Shown here in pieces: positions 8,166-16,565 of a stretch of 64,000 nucleotides of DNA. The notes under the pieces are model-generated. The model ran no database searches. It was not told where the DNA came from and was given only the letters and a program-made list of their open reading frames with translations. Numbering within the stretch: position 1 is the first letter of the stretch; every line of letters begins with the position of its first letter. Origin of the DNA: Clostridiales bacterium (GTDB taxonomy: Bacteria > Bacillota > Clostridia > Christensenellales > Aristaeellaceae); assembly GCA_024684375.1 (NCBI GenBank), contig JAIKWZ010000006.1:186001-250000 (forward strand). The letters are read 5' to 3'. A program made the translations under genes and the position numbers.

Positions 8166-9062
8166 CTATTTACGCTCTTTTCCTCTGGGCTCACCCCAGA
8201 AAAACAGCGCGACCGTGCCGGGACCGGAATGAGCGCCTATGACCGTGCCAATATCGTCCAGTTCAACGCCTCCGCGGATATTGGGAAATACCTTCTCCAC
8301 TTCTTCCTTAAGGAGCTTTGCTTCCTCAAGGGAATTGGAATGGGAGATATAGCACTTTTCGGCATACGCGGTTCCATTATCGCAATACTTGAGCATTTTG
8401 TCAAGTGTGGCGGCAATGACCTTCTTTTTTCCGCGGATCTTTTCCATAGGTATAAGGTGCCCCTCTTCGTCAACGTGCAGCAGAGGGCAAATGCCCAGTA
8501 TCCCGCCAAAGAAGCCTGCGGTCTTGCTGACGCGGCCGCCTTTGATATAGTATTTAAGCGTCGTCGAGAAAAACCAATGGTGCACTTTAAGTTTATTATC
8601 TTCCACCCAGTCTCTGAGCGTGTCGATATCCATCCCCTCGTCCCGCAGATCAGCCGCCTTATCCACCAACAGGCCGTAGCCGCTTGACGCTGCCAAAGAA
8701 TCGACTATATAGAGTTTTTGTGAAGGATATTTGGCTTTCAGCGTTTCCGCCGCGAGCCTTGCGGAACCCACAGATCCGCTCAAGCCGCTGGAAAAGTCGA
8801 TATGCAGGACATCTTTCCCTGTGGAAAGCAGCTTTTCAAAATAATCAGTATATTCTGCCTCGTTTATCTGGCTGGTGCGGGCGTCCTTGCCATCCTCCAT
8901 CGCCCTGTAAAAATCTGGCAGCGGTATAGTCTTGCCCAGGTCATCAAGATAGCTTTTCCCATCCAGCTCATAGTGGAAATAGACGCATGAGACGTTTCTT
9001 TCTTCCAGGTGTTGTCCGGTAAGATCGACAGTCGAGCCGCAGCTCAAAACATAATCTGACAT
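8166..9062 (-). CDS. DegV family fatty-acid-binding protein (FakB-like)
   Basis: 298 residues; the fold binds a single fatty acid. In Bacillota these proteins (FakB) present fatty acids to the kinase FakA. Recognisable blocks are 'TSQINEAEYTDYFEKLLSTGKDVLHIDFSSGLSGS' near 62-97, 'YIVDSLAASSGYGLLV' near 118 and 'VGAHSGPG'-like 'IGAHSGPGTVALFFWG' at the C-terminus. A GGAGG ribosome binding site precedes the ATG at 9062. It is first in an operon with bioY. Biotin is the cofactor of acetyl-CoA carboxylase, so the pairing makes sense for lipid synthesis (inference). Confidence 0.9.
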   Translation of the reverse strand: MSDYVLSCGSTVDLTGQHLEERNVSCVYFHYELDGKSYLDDLGKTIPLPDFYRAMEDGKDARTSQINEAEYTDYFEKLLSTGKDVLHIDFSSGLSGSVGSARLAAETLKAKYPSQKLYIVDSLAASSGYGLLVDKAADLRDEGMDIDTLRDWVEDNKLKVHHWFFSTTLKYYIKGGRVSKTAGFFGGILGICPLLHVDEEGHLIPMEKIRGKKKVIAATLDKMLKYCDNGTAYAEKCYISHSNSLEEAKLLKEEVEKVFPNIRGGVELDDIGTVIGAHSGPGTVALFFWGEPRGKERK

Positions 9063-9085
9063 CCTTTGCCTCCATAGAAATACAT

Positions 9086-9114
9086 ATGATATTCTTTTTT
9101 ATCATCAGTTTCAA
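9086..9114 (-). promoter_or_regulatory. degV-bioY operon promoter
   Basis: Read leftward, TTGAAA, a 17-bp spacer and TATCAT, 23 bp before the degV ATG. Its -35 is 18 bp from the -35 of the divergent aromatic operon promoter. Confidence 0.75.
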
Positions 9115-9132
9115 TTTGTTCTGAAAAAATGC

Positions 9133-9161
9133 TTGACAAAGCCCCTCTGGAGTGCTAAACT
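9133..9161 (+). promoter_or_regulatory. Aromatic operon promoter
   Basis: Perfect TTGACA, a 17-bp spacer and TAAACT. The predicted transcript begins near 9168, giving a leader of about 215 nt before aroF that contains a short peptide gene and a terminator. Confidence 0.85.
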
Positions 9162-9237
9162 GCAAGCACAATGAAATATTAGCATGCCTGTTATGCAATG
9201 TCAAGTAAATTTGTTGCGCAGACAAGGAGACCTAATA

Positions 9238-9312
9238 ATGAAGATTATATCCCTTTACTGGCGTCGGTTTAACTGGTGCAAGTTTGCTGCCGGTTATTTC
9301 GCGCTGCTGTAA
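9238..9312 (+). CDS. Aromatic-rich leader peptide of the aro operon (24 residues)
   Basis: ATG 9238 to TAA 9310-9312, with the ribosome binding site AAGGAGA 7 nt upstream. Of 24 residues, seven are aromatic: Y7, W8, F11, W13, F16, Y20, F21. It sits between a strong promoter and an intrinsic terminator, upstream of the shikimate genes. This is the layout of ribosome-mediated attenuation: slow translation at Tyr, Trp or Phe codons would change RNA folding. Supporting this, GCCGGTT at 9289-9295, within the peptide gene, is fully complementary to AACCGGC at 9347-9353 in the terminator loop and right arm. GGCGTCG at 9260-9266 is complementary to CGACGCC in either arm. The mechanism is inferred. 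Confidence 0.8.
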   Translation: MKIISLYWRRFNWCKFAAGYFALL

Positions 9313-9331
9313 ACGGGTTTGATTTTTCCTG

Positions 9332-9367
9332 TAGGCGACGCCGAAAAACCGGCGACGCCTATTTTTT
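9332..9367 (+). terminator. Attenuator terminator of the aro operon
   Basis: TAGGCG-A-CGCCG and CGGCG-A-CGCCTA form an 11-bp stem with one A-A mismatch, followed by TTTTTT. It lies 20 bp after the leader peptide stop and 16 bp before the aroF start, so it can stop transcription before the structural genes. Confidence 0.88.
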
Positions 9368-9382
9368 ATTTCGGAGGAACAA

Positions 9383-10384
9383 ATGATAATCGTCCTGAAG
9401 CACGGAGCTGACCCGAAGGAAAGCGAGCGCCTGGTAGAATGGATTAAAAACCTGGGCATAGACGTTCACGAATCAGCCGGTTCCTATCAGACTGTTCTCG
9501 GTCTGATAGGTGATACCGCAAAAGTCGACGCTGATCTTATCGCCAGCCTGGACATAGTCGAAAGCGTACGCCGCATAAGCGACACGTTCAAGTGCTGCAA
9601 CCGGCGCTTTCATCCTGAAGATACCGTTATCAACATTGGCGGCGCGCAGATCGGAGGCGGCGGCTTCTGTGTGATCGCCGGTCCCTGCAGCGTCGAGAGC
9701 GAAAAACAGATAATAAACATAGCGCAGGCCGTAAAGGCGGCCGGAGCGCAAATGCTGCGAGGCGGTGCGTTCAAGCCCAGGACTTCTCCTTATGACTTCC
9801 AGGGATTGCGAGGCGAAGGCATAAAGCTTTTGCTTGCGGCAAAGCAGGAGACCGGGCTGCCCATCGTGACAGAAATAATGTCCGCTTCGGACCTCGACCT
9901 GTTTGAGAAGGTGGATGTGCTTCAGGTCGGTGCCCGCAACATGCAGAATTTTGACCTTTTGAAGGCGCTCGGGCAGACCCGCAAGCCTATCCTGCTCAAA
10001 CGCGGCCTCGCAAATACTCTGAAGGAACTGTTGATGAGCGCGGAATACATCATGTCCAGCGGAAATCCCAACGTGATCCTCTGCGAGCGAGGAATTCGCA
10101 CATACTCTGACTACCTGAGAAATACGCTTGACCTGTCAGCCGTGCCCATGCTGCATGAATTGAGCCACCTGCCTGTGATCGTCGACCCATCTCACGCTAC
10201 GGGCATCAGCCGTATAGTGCCTCCAATGGCGCTGGCCGCAACTGCCTGCGGCGCGGACGGACTGATGATAGAGGTGCATAATGATCCTTCTCATGCGCTC
10301 AGCGACGGAGCGCAATGCCTGACCCCCGATGAATTTGCTCAGCTTCAAGCCCGGATCGCATCAGTCAGACGCGCCATATCGTAG
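9383..10384 (+). CDS. aroF: DAHP synthase, type I-beta with N-terminal ACT-like domain
   Basis: 3-deoxy-7-phosphoheptulonate synthase joins PEP and erythrose-4-phosphate, the first shikimate step. It has 333 residues. Residues 1-70 form the small ferredoxin-like regulatory domain found in AroF of Thermotoga and many Bacillota. The catalytic barrel begins at 'FCVIAGPCSVESE' near 95 and carries 'GGAFKPRTSPYDFQG', 'QVGARNMQNF' and the metal-site 'PVIVDPSHATG'. A CGGAGGA ribosome binding site precedes the ATG. It is the first structural gene after the attenuator. The N-terminal domain suggests feedback by an aromatic amino acid as a second level of control. Confidence 0.95.
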   Translation: MIIVLKHGADPKESERLVEWIKNLGIDVHESAGSYQTVLGLIGDTAKVDADLIASLDIVESVRRISDTFKCCNRRFHPEDTVINIGGAQIGGGGFCVIAGPCSVESEKQIINIAQAVKAAGAQMLRGGAFKPRTSPYDFQGLRGEGIKLLLAAKQETGLPIVTEIMSASDLDLFEKVDVLQVGARNMQNFDLLKALGQTRKPILLKRGLANTLKELLMSAEYIMSSGNPNVILCERGIRTYSDYLRNTLDLSAVPMLHELSHLPVIVDPSHATGISRIVPPMALAATACGADGLMIEVHNDPSHALSDGAQCLTPDEFAQLQARIASVRRAIS

Positions 10385-10391
10385 GTGAAGA

Positions 10392-11453
10392 ATGAAAAAG
10401 CTGCATGTTTCCGCCTCGCGGGAGTACGACATCATTATCGGGTCCGGTTTGATCAAAAGCGTCAAAGAGATACTTGGCCAATGCACATCAGCCCGGAAGT
10501 TCATGATCGTCAGCGATGACAATGTGTTTCCCCTATACGGGAAAACTCTGATTTCGGAACTGCTTTCCGATGGTAAAAGCGTTTATTCCCATGTTATTCC
10601 CCACGGTGAGAGCAGCAAGTCTCCAAAACACTATATTGAGCTTCTGGACGCGCTTGCCGAAAACCGCTTTGATCGTTCCGACTGCATCATCGCCCTGGGA
10701 GGCGGCGTTGTCGGAGACCTGTCAGGCTTCGCTGCCGCCACTTACAAACGGGGCCTGGAACTTGTTCAGATGCCTACCACACTGCTAGCGGCTGTTGACG
10801 CTTCGGTAGGCGGCAAGACCGCGATCAATCTAAAGCAGGGCAAAAACCTTGCAGGCTGCTTTTATCAGCCAAACGCGGTAATCATAGATACCGACACACT
10901 TGCCACTCTGCCGGATAAAGAATACACAGGCGGATGTGCCGAAGTGATCAAGTACGGCATGATAGCGGACAAAGAACTGCTGAGTCTGACCGCGAGCGTT
11001 CCGGTCAAGTCCGATTATGAAGATTTCATCTTTCGCTGCGCAGACATAAAGCGCGGTTTTATCGAACGTGACGAGCGCGATACAGGCTGCCGCATGCTGC
11101 TGAATTTCGGGCATACTCTGGGACATTCTTTCGAAAAGCTCAGCAGCTATACTCTCCCACATGGTTTCGCAGTAGCTGTCGGCATGGCGTATATCACACG
11201 CGCCGCATTCAAAATGGGTTTTTGCCAAAGTGAAACTCTTTACGCTTTGCTGGACGCACTCGAAGCCTGCCGTCTTCCAAAGCACATCGATTACCCTTCG
11301 TCGGATATTGCCCTCTGCGCGATGAACGACAAAAAGGAAGTCGCCGGTGAAATAAACCTGATCGTTCCCATTGAGATCGGCAAATGTGAGATACTGAAGG
11401 TACCCACTAGTGAGCTCATCATTTGGGTAAAGGCGGGCGAAGCGGATGCTTAA
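10392..11453 (+). CDS. aroB: 3-dehydroquinate synthase
   Basis: Converts DAHP to 3-dehydroquinate using NAD and a divalent metal. The 353-residue sequence shows the NAD-binding 'ALGGGVVGDLSGFAAATYKRG', then 'QMPTTLLAAVDASVGGKTAINL'. The metal ligands lie in 'GGCAEVIKYG' (Glu) and in 'NFGHTLGHSFE' and 'LPHGFAVAVGM' (His). It starts 7 nt after aroF, with AGGTGAAGA as ribosome binding site. The 3' end overlaps aroA by 8 nt. Confidence 0.95.
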   Translation: MKKLHVSASREYDIIIGSGLIKSVKEILGQCTSARKFMIVSDDNVFPLYGKTLISELLSDGKSVYSHVIPHGESSKSPKHYIELLDALAENRFDRSDCIIALGGGVVGDLSGFAAATYKRGLELVQMPTTLLAAVDASVGGKTAINLKQGKNLAGCFYQPNAVIIDTDTLATLPDKEYTGGCAEVIKYGMIADKELLSLTASVPVKSDYEDFIFRCADIKRGFIERDERDTGCRMLLNFGHTLGHSFEKLSSYTLPHGFAVAVGMAYITRAAFKMGFCQSETLYALLDALEACRLPKHIDYPSSDIALCAMNDKKEVAGEINLIVPIEIGKCEILKVPTSELIIWVKAGEADA

Positions 11454-12699
11454 AACCATCAATCCAGGCGCAAGGACCGGCTGCGTGCACGTACCGTCCT
11501 CAAAGTCCATGGCTCACAGGCAGCTCGTTATTTCCGCGCTTGGGGAAAAGCCTTCCCACCTGAGTTTAAACGGAATCTCTGATGATATACGCGCCACAGC
11601 CGAATGCCTGAACGCCTTGGGCGCGCGCATAACTCAGCACAGCACATCGTTCGATGTCGAACCCATTCAGGCTGCTAACATCCCGGACCATATCGTGCTG
11701 TATCCCAAAGAAAGCGGCACGACCCTCCGCTTTATGCTTCCGTTGATCGGGGTGCTGGGCGTCAACGCGACCGTCTGCCCTGAAGGAAGGCTCATGAACC
11801 GTCCCATCAGAGAGCTTACAGACGAATTGAGCCGGCACGGTATGCGATTGGATTTTGAAAAGAACAAGATCCGTGCCTCAGGAAAGCTTCAGCCCGGAGA
11901 CTATATTCTCCCCGGGAACGTTTCCAGCCAATACATAAGCGCTCTGCTGCTCAGTCTGCCGCGCCTCGAGGGAGACAGCCGTGTAAGTGTCATTGGCAAG
12001 GCAGAATCCGCTGCTTACGTGAGCATGACCCTCTCGGCGCTCAGGACCGCCGGAATTACCATCACTGAACAAAGCCCTTCCTTCCTGATCCACGGCCCGC
12101 AGCGCTACATGCCTCCCGCTTCAGCCGCCGTAGAAGGAGACTGGTCAAATGCAGCTTTTTTCCTGTGCATGGGCGCGCTCAGCAACAAAGGCATCACAGT
12201 GAAGGGGCTGGATCTCGCGTCTGTACAGGGCGACAGGCAAATACTCGCCATCATTTCCTGGATGGGCGGCTCTGTCACTGAGTGCGAGGCATGGATCACA
12301 GTAAAGAAGGATAAACTCGACCCCATAGACCTGGACGCGTCTCAGATCCCCGACCTGGTGCCCGCCGTGAGCGTGCTCATGGCGCTGGCAGACGGTGAAA
12401 GCCGCTTCACCAATGCAGGAAGACTGCGTCTCAAGGAAAGCGACAGGCTCGAAAACACCTGCTCATTCCTTAATGCGATAGGCGCAAGTGCCAGAATAAG
12501 CGGAGACGATATCGTCATTAGCGGAAAGGCATCTCTTTCGGGCGGAGAGGCAGATGCCTGCAATGACCACCGCATAGCCATGGCGCTTACGCTTGCCGCC
12601 TGCCGCTGCCGGAATCCCGTAACGATAATCGGCGCGGAAGCCGTGAACAAGTCGTTCCCTGGTTTTTTCAAACAATTTGACTCTCTGGAGGAAGAATGA
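11446..12699 (+). CDS. aroA: EPSP synthase (3-phosphoshikimate 1-carboxyvinyltransferase)
   Basis: Transfers the enolpyruvyl group of PEP to shikimate-3-phosphate. The 417-residue protein has 'VPSSKSMAHRQLV' near residue 12 and 'ESGTTLRFMLPLIGV' near 88. 'SSQYISALLLSLPRL' and 'PDLVPAVSVLMALADG' follow, with the active-site 'RLKESDRLENT' near 326 and 'NDHRIAMALTLAA' near 372. It overlaps aroB by 8 nt and aroC by 4 nt. In 'ESGTTLRFMLPLIGV' the usual class I 'NAGTAMRPL' block is replaced by the SGTTLRF form seen in many Clostridia. Confidence 0.94.
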   Translation: MLKTINPGARTGCVHVPSSKSMAHRQLVISALGEKPSHLSLNGISDDIRATAECLNALGARITQHSTSFDVEPIQAANIPDHIVLYPKESGTTLRFMLPLIGVLGVNATVCPEGRLMNRPIRELTDELSRHGMRLDFEKNKIRASGKLQPGDYILPGNVSSQYISALLLSLPRLEGDSRVSVIGKAESAAYVSMTLSALRTAGITITEQSPSFLIHGPQRYMPPASAAVEGDWSNAAFFLCMGALSNKGITVKGLDLASVQGDRQILAIISWMGGSVTECEAWITVKKDKLDPIDLDASQIPDLVPAVSVLMALADGESRFTNAGRLRLKESDRLENTCSFLNAIGASARISGDDIVISGKASLSGGEADACNDHRIAMALTLAACRCRNPVTIIGAEAVNKSFPGFFKQFDSLEEE

Positions 12700-13751
12700 T
12701 GGGCTCCACTTTCGGAAAAATACTGAAACTCAGCATATTCGGTGAATCCCACTCTCCTGCCATAGGCGGCGTGATGGAAGGATTGCCATCTGGCTCTACG
12801 ATAGACTCTGACAGGCTGCACGTATTTATGCAGAGGCGCGCCCCCAGTACCCATGTTTCCTCCACGACCCGCATGGAATCTGACAGCGTAGAGTTTCTTA
12901 GCGGCGTTTTGAACGGCAAAACTACCGGCACGCCTTTGGCTTTTATTATCCGCAACTCCGATTTCAGGCGAGAGGACTATTCTGACATTTCTTCTGTTCC
13001 CCGCCCCGGACACGCCGACTATACGGGAAAAATCAAGTATTATGGGTATAACGACCCTTCGGGCGGAGGACACTTTTCCGGCAGACTGACCGCTCCTTTA
13101 TGCTGCGCGGGAGGAATTGCCATTCAGCTGCTTGAAAAAGAGGGCATCCGCGTAAGCGCAAGGATCGTGCGGATCGGCGCTGTCACAGACGTTTCTGAGT
13201 TTTGCGAAGAAAGCGCCCAACCTGTTCCCATCAAGATGTTGGACGAGATCGAGAAGGCCCGCGCCGAAGGCGACAGCCTGGGCGGTATAATCGAATGTAG
13301 TATAAACGGCCTCCCCGCCGGGCTTGGCGATCCCATGTTTGACGGACTTGAAAACACTATATCTCAGGCGGTGTTCGCTATTCCCGGGGTAAAGGGCATA
13401 GAATTCGGGGACGGTTTCAGGCTTGCCGAAATGAAAGGCAGCCAGGCAAACGATGCATTCTGCGTTAATGACGGCCGCATTTCACATCTTAGCAACCATG
13501 CGGGTGGGATAAACGGCGGGATCAGTAACGGTATGCCCGTAGTTGTCAGGCTCGCCGTAAAGCCCACACCTTCCATTTCGCTTCTACAGCAAAGCGTTAA
13601 TATGGATACTCTGGAAGAAACCTCCATTTCGGTACATGGCAGACACGATGCGTGCATAGTGCCAAGAGCCGTTACCTGCGCCGAGGCTGCCTGCGCTCTT
13701 GCGATACTTGACGCCATTCTGCTTAGAAGGAGTGAAGCTTATGGACATTAA
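12696..13751 (+). CDS. aroC: Chorismate synthase
   Basis: FMN-dependent 1,4-elimination that makes chorismate, the last common step. 351 residues. Signatures are 'FGESHSPAIGGVMEGLPSG' at the N-terminus, 'PRPGHADYTGKIKYYGYNDPSGGGHFSGRLTA' near 103-135, and 'HAGGINGGISNGMPVVVRLAVKPTPS' near 268-293. The start is ATG 12696 or the adjacent ATG 12699, 4 nt overlapped with aroA and preceded by CTGGAGGAAGA. The C-terminal codons overlap the pheA start by 11 nt. Confidence 0.94.
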   Translation: MMGSTFGKILKLSIFGESHSPAIGGVMEGLPSGSTIDSDRLHVFMQRRAPSTHVSSTTRMESDSVEFLSGVLNGKTTGTPLAFIIRNSDFRREDYSDISSVPRPGHADYTGKIKYYGYNDPSGGGHFSGRLTAPLCCAGGIAIQLLEKEGIRVSARIVRIGAVTDVSEFCEESAQPVPIKMLDEIEKARAEGDSLGGIIECSINGLPAGLGDPMFDGLENTISQAVFAIPGVKGIEFGDGFRLAEMKGSQANDAFCVNDGRISHLSNHAGGINGGISNGMPVVVRLAVKPTPSISLLQQSVNMDTLEETSISVHGRHDACIVPRAVTCAEAACALAILDAILLRRSEAYGH

Positions 13752-14883
13752 GGACCTGCGCGTCCGCATGGACGAGATTGATTCAAGGCTGCTGGAAGCC
13801 TTTGAGCAGCGCATGAGGCTAAGCAAAGAGTTTGCCGAATACAAAAAGCTCAACTCCATTCCAATTTTCGACCTGGGCAGAGAAAGAGAAAAGCTTACCG
13901 CTGTGGCCGACAGTGTCGACCCTGAGTTCAGGGATTACTCTGTGCTGCTGTACCATCAGCTTTTTGAATTCAGCAAAAGTTACCAGACCAGTCTCATTCT
14001 GCCCCCTTCTCCGCTCGCCCAACAGATCGGGCAGGCGCTGGAAAACACGCCTCGGGAGTTCCCGGAATACGCCCATGTGGCATGCCAGGGCACTGAGGGC
14101 GCGAACAGCCAGATCGCCGCGGACAGGCTGTTCACGCATGCCAGCGTAATGTATCTGAATAGCTTTGAGGCCGTCTTCAGCGCCGTTAAGCAGGGGCTGT
14201 GCCGATATGCTGTCATCCCAGTTGAAAACTCCACCGCCGGTACAGTAAACCGTGTTTATGATCTTATGACGGAGCATGACTTCTATATAGTCAGGAGCCT
14301 CCGGCTAAAGGTTGATCATAACCTGCTTGCCAAACCCGGCGTAAAGCTGTCCGAGATAAAAGAGATCTATTCCCATGAGCAGGCGCTTTCTCAGTCCTCC
14401 AAATTCCTGAGCAAACTTCACGGAGTAAAACTGATCCCATGCGAAAACACTGCCGTAGCCGCGCGTCGCGTACAGATGAGCAGCGATCCTTCCGTGGCAT
14501 GCGTGTCCTCCGCCGAGTGCGTCAGGCTATACGGATTAAACAATCTGGCCGAGTCGATCCAGAACAACGACAACAATTACACCCGCTTCATCTGCATTTC
14601 AAAAGAATTGGAAATATATCCCGGGGCGAACCGCACCAGCGTTATGCTGACCCTGCCCCACGAGCCCGGAGCACTTTATAAACTGCTCAGCCGTCTGTAT
14701 TCGCTCAACATCAATCTTATCAAGCTTGAGAGCCGCCCCCTGCCCAAACGGGACTTTGAATACATGTTCTATTTCGACCTGGAAACAAGCGTGTATTCCG
14801 AAAGGCTCAGGCAGCTTATGAGCGAGCTGCCAAACACCCTGCAAAGCTTCAAATACCTGGGAAGTTATTCCGAACTGTTATGA
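13741..14883 (+). CDS. pheA: Bifunctional chorismate mutase / prephenate dehydratase
   Basis: Makes phenylpyruvate from chorismate, committing carbon to phenylalanine. The start is ATG 13741 (AAGGAG 8 nt upstream); a longer frame from 13699 runs back into aroC. The 380-residue protein has an AroQ-type mutase domain at 1-85 ('LRVRMDEIDSRLLEAFEQRMRLSKEFAEYK'). The dehydratase core follows from about 110 to 285 ('CQGTEGANSQIAADRLF', then 'AVIPVENSTAGTVNRVYDLM' with its catalytic Thr). A C-terminal ACT domain near 300-375 ('TLPHEPGALYKLLSRL', 'LESRPLP') should sense phenylalanine. It overlaps aroE-aroK by 4 nt. No tyrA is in the window. Confidence 0.94.
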   Translation: MDIKDLRVRMDEIDSRLLEAFEQRMRLSKEFAEYKKLNSIPIFDLGREREKLTAVADSVDPEFRDYSVLLYHQLFEFSKSYQTSLILPPSPLAQQIGQALENTPREFPEYAHVACQGTEGANSQIAADRLFTHASVMYLNSFEAVFSAVKQGLCRYAVIPVENSTAGTVNRVYDLMTEHDFYIVRSLRLKVDHNLLAKPGVKLSEIKEIYSHEQALSQSSKFLSKLHGVKLIPCENTAVAARRVQMSSDPSVACVSSAECVRLYGLNNLAESIQNNDNNYTRFICISKELEIYPGANRTSVMLTLPHEPGALYKLLSRLYSLNINLIKLESRPLPKRDFEYMFYFDLETSVYSERLRQLMSELPNTLQSFKYLGSYSELL

Positions 14884-16121
14884 AAAAGCATTTTGCCTTG
14901 CTCGGAGAGCATCTGGGTCACAGCTTTTCGCCGCAAATACATCATGCTTTCGGAGAGTATGAGTACAAGCTTGTGGAATGTGGCAAAACTCAGCTAAGCA
15001 GCCTGCTTCACGACCCGTATTACGACGGTTTCAACATCACGATCCCATATAAAAAGGACGTTGTCCCTTTCATGGATGAGTTGAGCTCAAGCGCCAGGGA
15101 CACAGGCAGTGTGAACACTGTCGTGAGGCTGCCTGACGGCCGCCTGTTTGGAGACAATACGGATGTTTACGGGTTTACATCCCAGCTCCTAAGGAGCAAA
15201 GTTGAGGTCAAAGGCAGAAAAGCTCTGGTGCTGGGCAGCGGCGGAGCCGGCGCGTCCGCCAGGCACGCTTTGGAAACGCTTGGCGCGAACGTTGTTACCA
15301 TTTCAAGGAACGGTGAAAACAATTACACCAACCTTGACAGGCACTTTGATGCTTCTGTCATAGTCAACACCACTCCCGTTGGAATGTACCCGAACAACGG
15401 CGTAAGCCCAATATCGCTTTCAGGCTTTGAGCAGCTGGAATTCGTATTTGACCTCATTTATAACCCCGCTCATACATCGCTGCTGCTGGAAGCATCAAAG
15501 CGCGGCATCCCCTGCGCAAACGGCCTTTACATGCTTGTCAGGCAGGCAGCCGAAGGCTCAAGGATATTTACCGGAACTGCGATCGATGACAGCACGGTGT
15601 CGCGGGTCTACAGACGCCTGGCTATGGACAGTCTGAATATAGTACTTATCGGCATGCCGGGCAGCGGCAAGACTACGCTTGGTGAAAAGCTTAGCGAAAA
15701 ACTTTGCAGGAATTTCGTTGACTCTGACCGTGAAATTGAATTAAAATACCATTTGACTCCGGCTCAGATAATCGCTTCTAAGGGCGAAGACTATTTCAGA
15801 CATTTGGAACTGGAAATGCTCAAAGGGCATGGCAAAAGGACCGGTTCTGTCATATCGACCGGAGGCGGCTGCGTTGAGATGCCCGAGGCTTACTCATATC
15901 TAAAACAGAACGGGCTTATCATCTGGCTGAAAAGGGAGTTGAGCGAGCTTTCTGTCGATGACCGCCCCATAAGCCGCAAAATCGGGATCGATGAACTTTA
16001 CCGCAGAAGATGCGACAAATACGCCCGCTTTGCCGACGCTGAAGTGCAAATCAAACCTTGTATCGAAAATACCCTTTTGGACTCAGTTAAAGCGATCGAG
16101 AAATATGAGGAAACGCTATGA
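14880..16121 (+). CDS. aroEK: Shikimate dehydrogenase-shikimate kinase fusion
   Basis: 413 residues, two enzymes in one chain. Residues 1 to about 250 are AroE: shikimate site 'HSFSPQIHHAFG', 'FNITIPYKKDV' with the catalytic Lys, 'GDNTDVYGF', and the NADP loop 'VLGSGGAGASARHAL'. Residues from about 251 are AroK: P-loop 'GMPGSGKTTLGE' at 258-269, Mg site 'DSDREIE', shikimate site 'STGGGCVEMP', and the lid 'VDDRPIS'. A short linker joins them without a stop. AroE makes shikimate and AroK phosphorylates it, so the fusion links consecutive steps. It overlaps pheA and aroQ by 4 nt each. All key residues of both enzymes are intact. Confidence 0.93.
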   Translation: MKKHFALLGEHLGHSFSPQIHHAFGEYEYKLVECGKTQLSSLLHDPYYDGFNITIPYKKDVVPFMDELSSSARDTGSVNTVVRLPDGRLFGDNTDVYGFTSQLLRSKVEVKGRKALVLGSGGAGASARHALETLGANVVTISRNGENNYTNLDRHFDASVIVNTTPVGMYPNNGVSPISLSGFEQLEFVFDLIYNPAHTSLLLEASKRGIPCANGLYMLVRQAAEGSRIFTGTAIDDSTVSRVYRRLAMDSLNIVLIGMPGSGKTTLGEKLSEKLCRNFVDSDREIELKYHLTPAQIIASKGEDYFRHLELEMLKGHGKRTGSVISTGGGCVEMPEAYSYLKQNGLIIWLKRELSELSVDDRPISRKIGIDELYRRRCDKYARFADAEVQIKPCIENTLLDSVKAIEKYEETL

Positions 16122-16555
16122 AGGTGCTGGTCATCAACGGTCCAAACCTTAACCTGCTGGGAGCAAGGGAGCCTGAGATCTACGGCAAGCGGGATTTCGC
16201 TGCTCTGTGCGCCTTCATACGCGAAAGCGCCTCAAAGCTTGGGATAGATGTGGAACTTTTCCAGTCCAACCACGAGGGTGCGATCGTAGACCGGATCCAA
16301 TCCGCCATAGTCGGCTTTGACGGGATCCTCATTAATCCCGCCGCCTACACTCACACCTCTGTAGCTATCCTTGACGCCCTTAAGGCTGTTTGTCTTCCCA
16401 CGGTCGAGGTCCATATAAGCGACTTAAGCAAAAGGGAAGAATTCAGGCAATTTTCGTACGTCTCCCTGTACGCCTGCAAGACCATATGCGGAAAAGGCTT
16501 TGACGGTTACTCGGAAGGGCTTTCCTTCCTTAAGGAATACATTCTAAACGCATAG
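16118..16555 (+). CDS. aroQ: Type II 3-dehydroquinate dehydratase
   Basis: Dehydrates 3-dehydroquinate to 3-dehydroshikimate by anti elimination. The 145-residue length is typical. 'INGPNLNLLGAREPEIYG' holds the lid Arg and catalytic Tyr, 'QSNHEGAIVDRI' follows, then 'INPAAYTHTSVAILDAL' and 'VEVHISDLSKREEFR' with the catalytic His. It overlaps the fusion gene by 4 nt. It completes the set, so all seven shikimate activities are encoded between 9383 and 16555. Confidence 0.95.
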   Translation: MKVLVINGPNLNLLGAREPEIYGKRDFAALCAFIRESASKLGIDVELFQSNHEGAIVDRIQSAIVGFDGILINPAAYTHTSVAILDALKAVCLPTVEVHISDLSKREEFRQFSYVSLYACKTICGKGFDGYSEGLSFLKEYILNA

Positions 16556-16565
16556 GAGGAGCGAT

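Noticed and set aside
8163-9240. BirA operator near bioY/degV
   Set aside because: No inverted repeat of the expected spacing was found upstream of degV or between degV and bioY.
12342-13073. 243-residue frame opposite aroA/aroC
   Set aside because: Shadow of two conserved genes.
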